A stretch of 64,000 bases of DNA, taken from assembly GCA_964020085.1 (NCBI GenBank), contig OZ026604.1, positions 9,416,632-9,480,631 of the forward strand, read 5' to 3'. The DNA is from Micromussa lordhowensis (lineage: Eukaryota > Cnidaria > Anthozoa > Scleractinia > Lobophylliidae). Made by a program: the position numbers and the translations under genes. Under the pieces are notes generated by a model. It saw only the letters and a list, made by a program, of their open reading frames with translations. It was not told the origin of the DNA and did not search any database. This document shows, piece by piece, positions 1 to 11,214 of the stretch (its first letter is position 1; every line of letters starts with the position of its first letter).

Positions 1-2490
1 ACAAGATTCGACACTCCCACACGGTAAGTTACATATTGTACGTGTTTATGTAGATTTTACCCATTCTATTTTACCCATTCTATTCTAAAGAAAGGTTATT
101 GTTTCGTGTAAATGGAAGCTCCGCTTTTAGGCTTGGCCAAAAATCTCTGTATTAATACAATGGCTGAACCACAGAACATGATGTGATATATGTCACAATG
201 TCAAAATGTCTTACTGGTTATTAACCATCATTAACTAGTTAATGATCTCTCTACGGTCTCTTAGAGCAATGTTCATGACTAATTATTTAGTAAGAGATGT
301 TTGGGCAAAACTCGTTGCCGCTGTTTGGTAAGTGATACTGACGATCTCGAACTGAGCCTGGGCTACCTGTGCTTTAGTGAGCTCGAATATTGTGTTGTCA
401 TTCGACAACTTGGTCAGATATTTTCCACAGCGTCATAATATGACGCTATTGTTAAAAAACCTAAGAATCACAGTTTAAAATTTTGGTGGATAAATATTTC
501 ACAACTATTTTGTTGTTACCGAATGAAAAGAAACTCGTCTACTCAGGTCGCGAAAGGGCACTGTTTTTCACACAGCTAAAACTTCATTTATTTTAGTTCA
601 TAAATTTCTTCCACCGACGTAGTCTCGATGGTTCTCCATCGCGGCGGGCGCCTTTGGTTATACAAGCGGACATGGCGGACGTTGGCGTCCTTCTATGTGT
701 CTGTATGTTTCCTGCGTTTCCTACTGCTTGGCCACAAGAGTGTTTTGTTGGATAGTACTGACTGAAAATTATGCTACTTATGTTTTTAATATCTTCGTTT
801 TTGTTTGATTTAAACTTTTGTTGATATGAGGGCTCATAGGTTACCTCATAGATTCGCTCAAACTGTCTTTCGTAAAATGTAGCCTCACTGGAATTTATAA
901 ACTCCATGTGAGCTTAGAGGATCGACGGGTAAACGTCTCGTTCATTCTCTTCACACACCAAGTCTACCTTCAGTCTTTCAAGCAGCTACTAGCATTAACT
1001 CGGCTACACATTTGTTGACTGCGACTGTAGCATCAAGCATCTCTCGAAAAGTCTACATACATTTCAACGTATTGCGTGGCAGCATTTACTCAGAAAGTCG
1101 GTATGTCGAATAATCGATATTAGTCGTTGACATATCGATTTGTTGACATCTGAGTGGGAGACAAATTGTTATAGTGTGAGACCCAACAACTCTCGATACT
1201 ACACTTCGCGTACATACACGTACACGCAAAATTAGCTAAGTTACCTGAAAGTTGATCTTCTCTCCGCTAGCAACTGATCACGTCACCTCACGAGTTGAAG
1301 CAGAAATGAATTCGATCATCATCGTCACAGAATATTAAAGCTACTCACAGCTGTTGGTTTATTACTCGATAGAAACAATAGAAACAATAGAGCTGGCACG
1401 AGCTAAAGACCTAATGACGGCGCCAGCAAAGAAAATTTACATTTTGATAGTAGAAATAAATGACAGATTTTCCTTTCTTTTCCTCGTAGTGAATTCTAGA
1501 CGAAATAGAAAACAATTTTTTTCCTGTGTCCATTTAGCTATAAGAACACAACTTAAAGATTGGGAGAACTCGAAGCTATGGAAAGATCGCCCTGCGGTTC
1601 CCTTGTTCCCACAGCATTTCTCGTTTTCGTAAACTTCCACTCGTGTTGCCATTTGGCAATTAAATTATGAGATCGGGATTTATATGAGGTCACATTTAAT
1701 GAAGCTGGTTTGGCAGTGAGCTTGAATCAGATTTGGAATCAGATTCAGCATTAATTCGGCAGTGAGCGGAAACCGGATTTAGAAAATCCTTCTCGAAACT
1801 ACAGAAAGGAGGCGAAATACCGTAACTCGTCGAATGAGCGCCTCCCCCCAAATAAGCACCCCGTCCCCTCCCCCGGTTTTATGGAAGATTGCTGAGACAA
1901 CAAAGGATGTATAGTTTTGGTCATATTTAATCACAAGCAAGTGATTATCGACTCATTCATGCACTGCACATTGACCGTCGCAACGGATGATAGTGAAGAT
2001 ATGTTGATCCACTGTGTAAAGACCAACCAACCTTGTGCAGCAGGCCTAGATCGGCTAAAGGGGTTATCTTACGTAGCTTTTCAAGAAAGACAGGATTGTT
2101 TTCTGTGGAAGTGACACATACATAAAGAAAAAAACCGGATCGTACCTGACCACGATTTGGGAAAAATTAAGTAAGCTCCCTGTCCATTAATCGCCTCCCT
2201 CGAATTTGCGCCGCCAGTCCTCTCCTAAATTTGAAATATGCACCCCGGGCGCTAATTCGGGGGTTTATGGTACCCCAAAATAGACTCAGAATACTACAGA
2301 GTCCAGCGTTATATGGCAGCCATGCAAGAAAAGCCATATGTTTCATGAGGTGATCAACAGCCGCCTCGTAGACTGCTAAAATTTTTTCCTCTGTTACGGT
2401 TGGAAACCAAGGAAAGTCAAAAAGTTACTTTATTTTTGAAGTTGCGCAAGTCTTTGAACGCTAAAAACATTTTGTTCTTTGTCTAGTTTC
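1..2490. other. No supported gene
   Basis: I see no convincing coding exon here. Short open frames on both strands lack recognisable motifs, and frames on opposite strands overlap. Two stretches (about 1,830-1,880 and 2,180-2,275) share a run-rich sequence with C-rich and G-rich blocks and look like pieces of a dispersed repeat. Confidence 0.5.
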
Positions 2491-2495
2491 AAGGA

Positions 2496-2795
2496 ATGGT
2501 GAATGTCATTGTTTACGCTGCTGAAGAAGACTCCAAACCTTCTCGTTCAGTATTCTTCACGAGGCGGAAAGGTGAGCGCCTTCAGGGAAATGTTATCACG
2601 AGATTTGACTCTGCCAGACCGACCTCATACAGCCATTCCTGTATGCGAAATTCCCTGTGTACTTCCAACAATTTCAAGATGCTATCTAAGAAGAACGCCA
2701 AAGGAACTTGCGGACTGAACAAGCATGGGGCCATTGACGAAAACACCAGGTTTCATGACCAACAGAGAGTCACTTTTAAAGGAATTACCTAAAAA
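2496..2795 (+). CDS. PAN/Apple-like domain exon (tentative)
   Basis: The frame is open for about 98 codons. It carries the cysteine spacing of a PAN/Apple module: a cysteine after SYSH, a second cysteine six residues later in SLCTSNNF, and a third in GTCGLN. In cnidarian extracellular proteins such modules often precede an EGF domain, and an EGF-like piece follows about 200 bases downstream on the same strand. PAN domains bind proteins or sugars outside the cell. The exon edges are not certain. No upstream signal-peptide exon or downstream partner was found, so this may be a remnant. The resemblance was judged from the motif only. Confidence 0.35.
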
Positions 2796-2992
2796 CAGTT
2801 ATGTTAGTAAGTTTTGTACGTGGGTGAGAGCAAAACGTAAAGTTCTCGACAGACAGGTGCACGGAAAACAAAACTACCAAAGCACAAATTAAACAGTGTT
2901 CACTTCTTAGTAACTGACGGAAAATTATTGAAGCAAGTATACTCATCCTACCTGAACTTTAAACTGTCTTTATTCTTATCCAAATACTTTGC

Positions 2993-3140
2993 ATGTGTGA
3001 TCAGGGTTGTCGAAGACCCACAGCTTTTGGTTGCCTCAACGGTGGTTCTTGTGTAGCAGACTCCAAGAAGCAAACATCTAATGTTCGTGGAAAGGGCCTT
3101 TTATTGGGGACAAATGTAAAACCATCAAATCATTACGTGT
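2993..3140 (+). pseudogene. EGF-like domain exon, frameshifted
   Basis: The first frame reads GCLNGGSCVADSKKQT, the front half of an EGF domain. The back half, CSWKGPFIGDKC, is present but lies in another frame starting at the TGT near 3,081, so one base was gained or lost between the halves. EGF domains are small disulphide-bonded extracellular modules. Together with the PAN-like stretch upstream this suggests part of a secreted or membrane protein gene on the plus strand. The frameshift favours a decayed copy, although a sequencing error would look the same. Confidence 0.4.
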
Positions 3141-4162
3141 TTTATTATTATTCAGATGCTTTTTCATGCGATGAGGCTTAAAAGAAAAGTGGCGAGACGT
3201 TAACAAATGAACAATACTTGCTAACAAATGGGAGCGAATCACTTAAGGTAAGCAATGCAAGATGAAGACGCCAGAGGGTAGGCAGGTAACCATGGGAGCC
3301 GTGGGAACAACGACAGACCCGTAAAGCTGGCATGACCTCATCCGAATTTTGGTTTGTCTGCAAAAAGAGATTTTAAGATTACGCGCAGTGATGACACTAA
3401 TCACACTCCTTTGTTTCAGACCACAGGTAACTGTTTGGCTGGACAAACATTCCGAACAAAAATCACAATGTTGGCAATTTTAAAAATAGCAACGTTTGGG
3501 CTAGTGACGAGTGCCATAATTTTGCGCAGTTCAATATGGCGGTCAGTACAAGTCAACAGACGGGTTTCAACAGGCCGAGTGCAGTGGAAACACCAAAAAC
3601 GCCAACAACACTGGCTGCTAGTGTGACTGGGAAGCCGGTGATGGATAGGTGATGATAATTGGTGGAGGAGGAAGTTCTTGTCGACGTGCTGATCACGGGA
3701 TTGAAATAAGAGAATTGACGCTGCTTCTTTGAGATGGTTGTTAAAGGTAAAACCAGCATGCCCCTCCCAGAGTCTATTGATGGAATAGCTAGGAAGAGTG
3801 AAATTAGGAGTTACAGTCAATGAAGATCCACGTAGGGAGCGAGTTCGAGACGGTACATCCTTAGAATTTGTAAATACTACGGCTACTCACTACAAGAGCT
3901 TACAATACTGTTTGACAGCCAAGGGGACGAAACTGAATATGACTTTGGTTATGATGCTTATACTGGATCTGTCCCGTTCCAGGCATATTCATTAAAGTGC
4001 CTATGAAGTAAAAACATTTTGCCCTGTGTGCTTCCTTCTGTCTTTTTGAACACAGCTTAACGGTTTTAACCGATCAAAAGCACTTTCTTGTCGTATTTTT
4101 TGAACCTCAAAGTTTGGATTTCGCAACCTAAAATGGGTTCTTTTTGCGCGCGGTCAAAACGA
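3141..4162. other. No supported gene
   Basis: No recognisable exon was found. Several overlapping open frames on both strands (3,178-3,995) have no family motif and contradict each other. Confidence 0.5.
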
Positions 4163-4409
4163 TCACCTTACGCAGGAAGTGACGTAGTTGGTGGTTCTAA
4201 AGATGATAGCGTCATGGCGGACAAGAGAGCAAAGAAGGGAGCTAAGAATTATTACGCGACTGGTGGCCCCAACAAAGTGGGCTTGGGCTGACTGGAATTT
4301 TTGGCGAATGTTCTGATAAACGCATGCTGGAAGAGGTCTTGTATTGTCCTGTCCCAAATATCCACATATCCATCTGACAAGCCACCTGTACGCCACTGCT
4401 CTCAGAAAT
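4163..4409 (-). CDS. P2RX7 intracellular domain-like protein, exon 3
   Basis: After an acceptor (TTTTTCATTAG) at about 4,410 the minus strand reads AVAYRWLVRWICGYLG followed by LPACVYQNIRQKFQ. This is the C-terminal signature (xYRxxVRWxxGYLG ... LPACxxxxIR) of the cnidarian-expanded proteins that resemble the intracellular domain of P2X receptor 7. The matching first two exons lie at 16,213-16,445 and 15,847-16,092 on the same strand. The intron between them contains the Penelope-like and ISL2EU-like elements. The reading frame continues to a stop at 4,163, but the last 25 or so residues do not look conserved and the true end may be earlier. The cellular role of the family is not known to me. 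Confidence 0.6.
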
Positions 4410-4589
4410 CTAATGAAAAATAATCAAAAAAATTTATATGAAAGAAAGCTGAGAATACTTTATACTCCATCCTGACAATCAAGGGAAGTCAAACAACACA
4501 GTGTTGCTTCTTTCTTGATTCCCCTAACTGATATCTTTGGAAGATGACATTTGTCCGAAAAGGTGATAAATAAAGTATGATGGAAAGGT

Positions 4590-5911
4590 ACTGACAGACC
4601 TGCACTGACTCCGATTGTGGCTTTAAGTGTCGCGTCGCGTGATGGTTGCCTTGAATCATATTTTGGCTCTAACGAGCGTGTCTTTGAGGGATTTACCCTT
4701 TTTGTAGGAGATTATTGGAGGTTTTTGAAAGACTGTTTTCAGCAAAGGCTGAGTTTGTATAAGGCTCCATTGTTCCATCAATATTTGTTTTAAATTTTTT
4801 ATAGCCGGATGGTATGTCGTGACAAAAGGAAGCAACCTCTCTTGGCCCTTTTTCTTTTGTGTGAGAGCCGATTGTCTAGAGGCAAAAGTTACCCCTGCCA
4901 GAGACCTTTCTATGACTTTTTCTGGGTAGCCTCGTGATTTGAGGCGTTGTTTGAACTTTGTAAGGTTCTCTTCAAATTTTTTTTTTTGAAGAGTTGGTTC
5001 TGAGCAATCTTATTGCTTCGCCCTTAATAAAGCCGTATTTAACGCCTGGTGGATGACACGAGGCGAAGTGTGTGTATTGGAAGGTCTCGGTCGGCTTGTA
5101 GTGAGTGATTATGTCTAAGATGGAGTACTTTGTGAATCTTTCTCCTTTGAACACTGTGGTGTCGAGGAAAGTGGTTTTGTTCTCTGATATTTCGGCCGTG
5201 AATTTGATAGTCGGGTGGAATTTGTTAGCTTGGAAAATAAATTGTTCTGCGTTTTTTTCTGTCACAATCCCAAAGTGAGAAAACGTCATCAATGTAGCGT
5301 TTCCATTCTCTTGGCTTGGTTTCACATTGTTCGATTATTTTCGTTTCAATTTCCGCCATGAAAATATTGGCAAAGGATACTGCCATTTTAGTTCCCATAG
5401 CAATTCCACTTGTTTGGAGAAAGTTTTCCCCATTGAATTGAAACGAATTTTTGTTGAGGATTAAGCCAAGTATTTCTCTTAGGTAGTGTGTAGGGATTGG
5501 TGTATTATGCTTGTAGAACTTTTCGTATGCATTGCATACTGTGTTTATACCTTCTTCTTGAGGTACATTTGTGTACAAGCTTGTAACGTCCATGGATACT
5601 AGAGTAGTATCCTGGCCTATCTTTATTTTTTCTATGAAATTGATAAAGTCAGTTGTATCTTTAATATAAGATGGTTGTGTTTGCGCGATAGGCTGGAGTA
5701 GTGTATCCACAAATGATGATATTCTCTCAGTTGGGCCGTCACAACCTGAGATGATGGGTCTACTGACCGGTACAGGTTTGTGTATTTTCGTGAGCGTGTA
5801 GAATGTTGGTATTCTCGGAGGATACGGCGTTTGTGTAAGCCATTTTTGCTCATGGATGTTACGTAACATCCATGAGCTTAGGAGGCAGTCGGATGGCACT
5901 CGATCAGTCAC
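4590..5911 (-). pseudogene. Penelope-like element, reverse transcriptase C-terminal half
   Basis: Minus-strand frames give the core of a Penelope-like reverse transcriptase: PRIPTFYTLTKIHKP, SGCDGPTERISSFVDTLL, SMDVTSLYTNVP, SGIAMGTKMAVSFANIF and the catalytic YIDDVF near 5,270. A frameshift at about 5,225-5,325 moves the frame. The thumb region then continues (KFHPTIKFTAE, THYKPTETFQYTHF, CHPPGVKYGFIKGEA), and a further shift near 4,975 leads to YHPAIKNLKQILMEQW and KGKSLKDTLVRAK, ending around 4,655. Such enzymes copy the element RNA at nicked DNA ends. I do not see the GIY-YIG endonuclease domain that usually follows, so the 3' end is lost. The copy is dead: it has two frameshifts, and an insertion separates it from its N-terminal part. 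Confidence 0.85.
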
Positions 5912-5933
5912 TCACTCACTCACTCACTCACTC
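5905..5933. repeat. TCAC microsatellite
   Basis: About six tandem TCAC units lie at the edge of the sequence that interrupts the Penelope-like element. Confidence 0.8.
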
Positions 5934-6696
5934 GATTCTGATTAATTTATTCATTAAACCGGATTAATTCGTTTCTCCCAACCCTCCCCTGCTTAGTATG
6001 GTTCTTTTCCTAGGCACTCGTGGTGTAGCTTCAGCAGGTTTTAGCGGGGTACTAGAAAGACGAATTTTTTGTACGACAACATGGAGTTCGTACATATGGC
6101 AGCTAACGCGGCACGAAGATGGTTTTTGGCTCAACTCGTGGAGTTGTAAAATTGAAATTTGTCAAGCTAAGCAGCAGTAGCTGTAACAAATGGACATGGA
6201 AAGACAAGAAGCATAGCGCTCGTCAAAAACCATGTGTAAATTTATATTGAAAGGTCAAGGTGTTTTTTCATTAGACGTAAACAAAATTCTCCGATTACAA
6301 GTCACGGTAAACTCACGCTATGCAAAGAATGTAATCAGATACTCTTTTTGTATATTTGCTGAAGGGCAAGAGAGTCACGTTTCGCAGACAGTGTAAGTAA
6401 ACAGCCACGTGTAAGTAAACAGCCACGAGAAGATGGTAAAATTGTTTTTTTGTTAGATTATTTTTTATCAGTGCTGGCCTGATGGGCCGCTTGGCACAAA
6501 TGTAGACTTTGACTTCCACCGTCTGAGTTTCTATTTGCAGAACGAGTGCTTGTGCCAAACGTTTCCCATGAAAATCACTTGATTTTCATGCGAATGACCG
6601 TGCAGGTGACATATATTTTCATACCAATAGTTTCGCTCAAAGACTCGTTTTGCCACAGTGGCAAAAGTAAACTTGGCATATTCATCCATGAGCTGC
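5912..6696. other. Sequence interrupting the Penelope-like element
   Basis: The N-terminal frame ends with the family motif IDDMTK at 6,697. The expected continuation (QKWLTQTP) resumes only at about 5,850, so roughly 0.8 kb is foreign. Short CATGGATG-containing sequences occur on both sides, and a small palindrome is present at 5,850-5,875. Inside are a near-perfect 18-base tandem duplication (GTAAGTAAACAGCCAC units, about 6,387-6,425) and no recognisable gene. The nature of the insert is unknown. Confidence 0.5.
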
Positions 6697-7608
6697 TCAG
6701 AGAGCCTTTGATTTGGTCATGTCATCAATATGTTTACCCCGATGCATATGGTTAATGATCTCATTGACCCTTTCGTGCGTATTTTTAACCATAGGTGCTT
6801 CTAGGGGCTTGTAGTGATCCTTGTTATCCAGTTGCTCTTTGGCCTCTTTTATTTTTGCTGTTTTATTCATGATGACTGTGTTTGTTCCTTTGTCTGCTTT
6901 CTTGAGGTTTATGGCTGGATTGGCTTTTAGCTCTTTAATGGCCAAAACCTCGTCGCGTGACAAATTGTTTTTTGGCTTATTAATAGTGATAAGACCTGCA
7001 AGTTGTGTTTTGACATTTTCCAAGTAGCTCTCAAGGGCAACAGAGGGTAGAACCGGTGGCATCCAGTTTGATTTAACATGAAATGGATGTGGCTCTTTGT
7101 TTTGTCCGTGGAAAATGTATTGCAGGCGCATTCGTCTTGCGAATTGTTCAAAATCTCGCAAGAGTTGTCGCCTAATTATGGATTCATTTGTCACGGGTGT
7201 TGGAATGAATTTGAGTCCCTTTGATAGCACGCTGACTTGGCTGTCAGTAAGTTGATAGTTTGAGAAATTATTTAGGAATTTTTCATTTGCCTCCCTTTCT
7301 TTGGCAGAACGCCTGCATTTTAAATTGGCTCTACGCTCTTTGCGTCTGATACTTTTTGTTTTGCTTTCGCTGTTTTTAAAAGCAGCGTTTTTAGTGTAAG
7401 AGAACACACCGTTATAGCGTCCATCTTTTTTATTGACAAGTGCATGTACAAGATCTTTAAGGTCAGATACATCGTTTCTTAGGTTTGCTATTTCGTCATC
7501 ACGGTTGTTTACAATGTTTGACGAATGCATTCTCTTGAGAGGTTGCCTAATAACATGATGGAAAGGTGCTTGCGGGCTACTGGTTACACCATTTGAAGAC
7601 AAAAACAA
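6697..7608 (-). pseudogene. Penelope-like element, N-terminal region
   Basis: The open frame of 303 codons begins with a likely coiled coil (NNRDDEIANLRNDVSDLKDL). It continues with a basic stretch and then the conserved N-terminal blocks of Penelope-like proteins: LSKGLKFIPTP, FARRMRLQYIFHG, and NLSRDEVLAIKELK followed by LKKADKGTNTVIMN. It ends prematurely just after IDDMTK, where the insertion starts. The reverse transcriptase half lies downstream on the same strand (5,911-4,655). Family proteins are normally one continuous polypeptide, so this is the front half of a broken copy. It ends about 45 bases from the left end of the neighbouring DNA transposon. Confidence 0.8.
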
Positions 7609-7653
7609 TAACGAGATAAACCGAATCCCCGGGGAATCCTGAAATCGCTTAAT

Positions 7654-7742
7654 GCACTTGTCATCGGCTTCCCTGAGGGGGGGGGGGGGGGACTGATGTG
7701 AGGGGATATGGGGACTTTATGGGGACTTTGCAACAAATTTCT
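7654..7742 (+). repeat. Left terminal inverted repeat of ISL2EU-like element
   Basis: It matches the reverse complement of 15,640-15,699 over its first 20 bases, and then in shorter blocks around a run of G residues (7,677-7,691) that has probably changed in length. Confidence 0.6.
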
Positions 7743-8477
7743 GCCCTGGTGGTGGGGGAAATGTTACGACTTAGATTTATGAATGCCCTACAGAAAGAAT
7801 ATGCTTCTGTTCAACAGTGAGGAGATTGGGAGCGATCGATTGTTCGCTTGATCGATGGCAAGATGGCGGAGGAACAGAAGAAGGTATGTTATAAAATCCA
7901 TTGTTTTTTTGTCTATCAAACAGACCATCCGTCAAAAAATTGTAGGTATTTTTGTAGGCATAAGCAACTTTGAAATTCGGCTGTGTATATATTATTGTTC
8001 ATAGAGCCGGTCACTGTTAAAGGTTAAAGGTCATGAATCATCACGATAGTGATGGTGTTTCCATTGTTCTTCATCAGTCCGGATAGATTTAAACCAGAAC
8101 CTGGGGAATTCAGGATGGAAAGAAAAGTTGAAATTTTCCCCAGACCTCGGGCAGCTTATGTACTAGTATTAAAAAAAAATTAAAGTTCAATTTTCATGCA
8201 AAGTCCGAGTGTTTCCTAACTGTTAAAGAACGTTCTAAAGTGCATCTTCAAATCCAGTCGCGTGCTTGGCTTCGCCAAATACTGGGGACTTTAAAATAGC
8301 CCTTATTCACGATGTCCGCCATGTTTGCGGGCGCTAAGGTGTTTATGGCAAAAGAGAAAGGTCATGCGCGGTCTGTTCGCGGTAATTTTTGAATGTAATA
8401 CTGCTTCGGGTCATCGTTTCGAGTATTTACATTAGTATTTACGAATTTCGCGAAAACATAGAACTTTGTTGCTTGAT

Positions 8478-10377
8478 ATGGGAAAAGGAGACCATTGTGC
8501 CGTTTTTGGATGCCACAACAATCGAAGATACCCAAACAAGTGAGTATACCAGCTATTTGTGGTTGTCACGTAAGCTTTAAAGGGATATTCACTGAACCAG
8601 ACAGATAACAAGAGAAGGCCTCCTAGAATTCGAGATGAAATTCCCCGCAAAACGAGACAAAATGGAGGCTTTGAATTGTTCAACATCTGTGGAAAGAAAT
8701 GAAATGAATAATCACAAAGGAAAAGAAAATGTGGAACCGCAGATCGATTTTTGTAACAAAAATTTTAGTGAAAGTTTGTTGCCTTTGCGCTCAAAAACTG
8801 ACAGCGAAACAAACAATGTTAAAATACAAAGGGAAAGTGTAACTGTGGAAGAATGCGTCCAAGACTCCATAAACAGGGAGAAAAATGCAGACCCTTTTCT
8901 GGACCACTGCTACCAAAATACAAATGAAGGAACAGCTGGTTGTGCTCGTTCCATTCCAAACCCTTATTACGTGTGCTCTCATTGTAGTAAACTAAGTAAG
9001 CACATTACCAAGTTACAGCAAGATGTGGAACAGCTCAAATGTCAAGTTGTAAATCGTGAGGAAGAAAACAAAAGAATTCGAAGTAAAAGGTTTACCAATA
9101 AGGATATTGAACACTCAGATCTCTAAGTGTTCGAGCTTCTAGCAGATAAAGTGAGAGATAAGGCAGTGAGATTACATTATCTGAGAGGTTCAGAATCAAG
9201 GCCCACCAGCTAGGGGAAAATAGAAAGAGACCTGGCCCAGAGAGAAAAACCTCTGTGGAAGAGGAGTTTTTTGTGACTTTAGTTCGCCTCAGGCAAGGAC
9301 TTTCAGAGGAAGATCTTGCATTCCGAATGAAAGTGTCCCAATCAACAGTTAGTAGAATTGTGACCACATGGATTTCCTTCCTGTCTAGAGAGCTGTCACC
9401 TCTTATCCACTGGCCAGCAAGGGAAGAAAACAAATTACACTATTATACCAGAGTGCTTTAAGAGCTACCCAAATGTAAAAGCAATCATAGATTGCACAGA
9501 AGTATACATTCAACGCCCATCCCTGACAGGCCATACTCCAACTACAAGAGCACCAACACATGGAAAACACTGGTAAGACAGTCATGCTGACAAGATAATA
9601 CACTAGTTATAGCAGCTTGTCCGTGCATGCCTTTCTGTCTGGCGATAACGTAATTTCTATACAGTTGAAAGCTGAGCAACAACTGTGTGTAATAATAACA
9701 TAACATACAAATGTGTTGGGGTTTAATTTTACCCTTGGTACATACATTATGGTATGATCTGTTGTTATTATATTATCATATACTACCATACACCAGAACA
9801 AAGGAAGATATCAACGGTACCAAGGGTACAACTGAACCTCAACATCTACCTACTCACTAACTTAACACATTCACTTGGTGACTTTACATGTACTTGTTTA
9901 GGGTAGTAATGTTTGGTGAATCTTTGAAATCTATAGGTGAGCTGTATTTCAGCAGGAAGAGTATCATTTATTTCCGCTGGACAAGGAGGATTAGCATCTG
10001 ATAGGAAAATTGTGGAAGACTGTGGAATCCTTGATAAATTTGAACATAACGACATTTGCATGGCAGATAGAGGTTTCAATATTCAAGATTTGCTATTTAG
10101 CAGGGAGATTAAACTTGTTATTCCTCCATTTACAAAGGGTAGAACCCAGTTTGTAAAGGTTAAGGTAGAGCAAACCTCCAGTGTTGCAAGGGCAAGAATT
10201 CACATAAAAAGAGTTATTGGTCGGATTAAGGATTTTAGAATCCTGAACTTCAGAGTTCCACTGACAATGGTTGACCTGCTTGATGACATCTTCACTGTGG
10301 CAAGTGCTCTGGTCAATCTCACACCACCACTTGTACCCTTAATTAAGAAGTCCAACAATGACAAAACTGAAAAGTAG
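8478..10377 (+). pseudogene. ISL2EU-like transposase (THAP - HTH_Tnp_4 - DDE_Tnp_4)
   Basis: The first exon (8,478-8,539) starts MGKGDHCAVFGCHNNRRYP, the zinc-binding start of a THAP DNA-binding domain, and ends at a GTGAGT donor. The remainder of the THAP domain is not visible. 8,635-9,126 encodes a linker with a CxxC-like motif (CSHCSKL) and a coiled coil. After a stop and frame changes, 9,255-9,460 gives the helix-turn-helix (FRMKVSQSTVSRIVTTWISF). 9,475-9,510 gives the first catalytic aspartate block (AIIDCTEVYIQRPS). After a roughly 360-base interruption, 9,937-10,377 gives FISAGQGGLASDR, MADRGFN (second aspartate) and ARIHIKRVIGRIKDF. Relatives usually have glutamate where this copy has lysine in IHIKR, so the catalytic triad appears broken. 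Stops, frameshifts and the E-to-K change mark it as inactive. Confidence 0.75.
9576..9936. other. Intron or insertion inside the transposase gene
   Basis: This AT-rich stretch starts at a donor-like GTAAGA and ends at a CTATAG acceptor-like site. It contains a small inverted repeat (ACCCTTGGTA at 9,731 and its complement at 9,818). A direct splice would create a stop, and about 10 conserved residues are missing, so part of the coding sequence was lost here. Confidence 0.4.
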
Positions 10378-11214
10378 ACTTCTGCAGTACACTGGATAGG
10401 CTAGCAATTTGTTGTTAAGCCTATTTCCATTTTTATTGACTACAAGTACAGGGTTAAGAGCTAAACTCAAAGGTGTTTGCTCCTTAGGGTTGAACATGCA
10501 TGGAACTTACAGATTGACATTCAAAATTTAATTGAAAGCGCTCCTAACCCCAAATCTTACTTTTCAGCCTCAAAAAAAAGTTCTTTGACTCCTGGTCACA
10601 TTAGTTAAAGAATTAAATCTTCACACAATTGCTCATTGATTTTTTCTGAATTTTCAAATACATTCCACTTTGGCTCGCCCCCAAGTTTGGGGAGACTGGA
10701 TTCAAGTCGCAATGTCACGTCAGCTGGGGAAGCTACTTTTGTTTTTCAGAGAAGACACAGAGAATGACAGGAGAAGCATTATCTCAGAAAATAATGACAG
10801 ATCATGAACTGACCGTGAACAAGAATACTGCAACTTCAAAGCTCAATAAAGTGACAATGATTTATCAAATTCAATTATTTCTTTTTTTCAATCTCCACCA
10901 AATTACGCAATCTTTTTTGTAAACGGTAGAAAAAAGTTGAGGCTAGGTGCACTTGAACTTCATAACTTAATTACCCCTTAATAATATATTATTGAAAAGA
11001 ACCACCTAATCACATGATACATAACAATTGTGTTGTTGTTTGGTACACTGCACTTCTTAGAACCAACAATGAAAAGTTTAATTCAATTAACTTTATATGC
11101 TGTCATGTTTTAAAGATACTCGCAAGAATAGCATTCGGAAGGTCTTTGGTAAAGCCTTGCGCCTCTACCTTTTCCCTCAACCTTCCAGTAATAACTTCAG
11201 GAACAGTACACTTC
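10378..11214. other. Space between the two convergent transposon genes
   Basis: No gene was seen. The transposase gene ends at 10,377 on the plus strand and the YqaJ gene ends near 11,215 on the minus strand. Confidence 0.5.

Noticed and set aside
593..907. Minus-strand open frame of 104 codons
   Set aside because: No recognisable domain and no supporting neighbours. Part of a generally open AT-rich region.
4214..4291. Plus-strand MADKRAKKGAKNYYATGG frame, reminiscent of the start of a THUMP-domain protein
   Set aside because: Very short, without continuation, and antisense to a better supported P2RX7-like exon.
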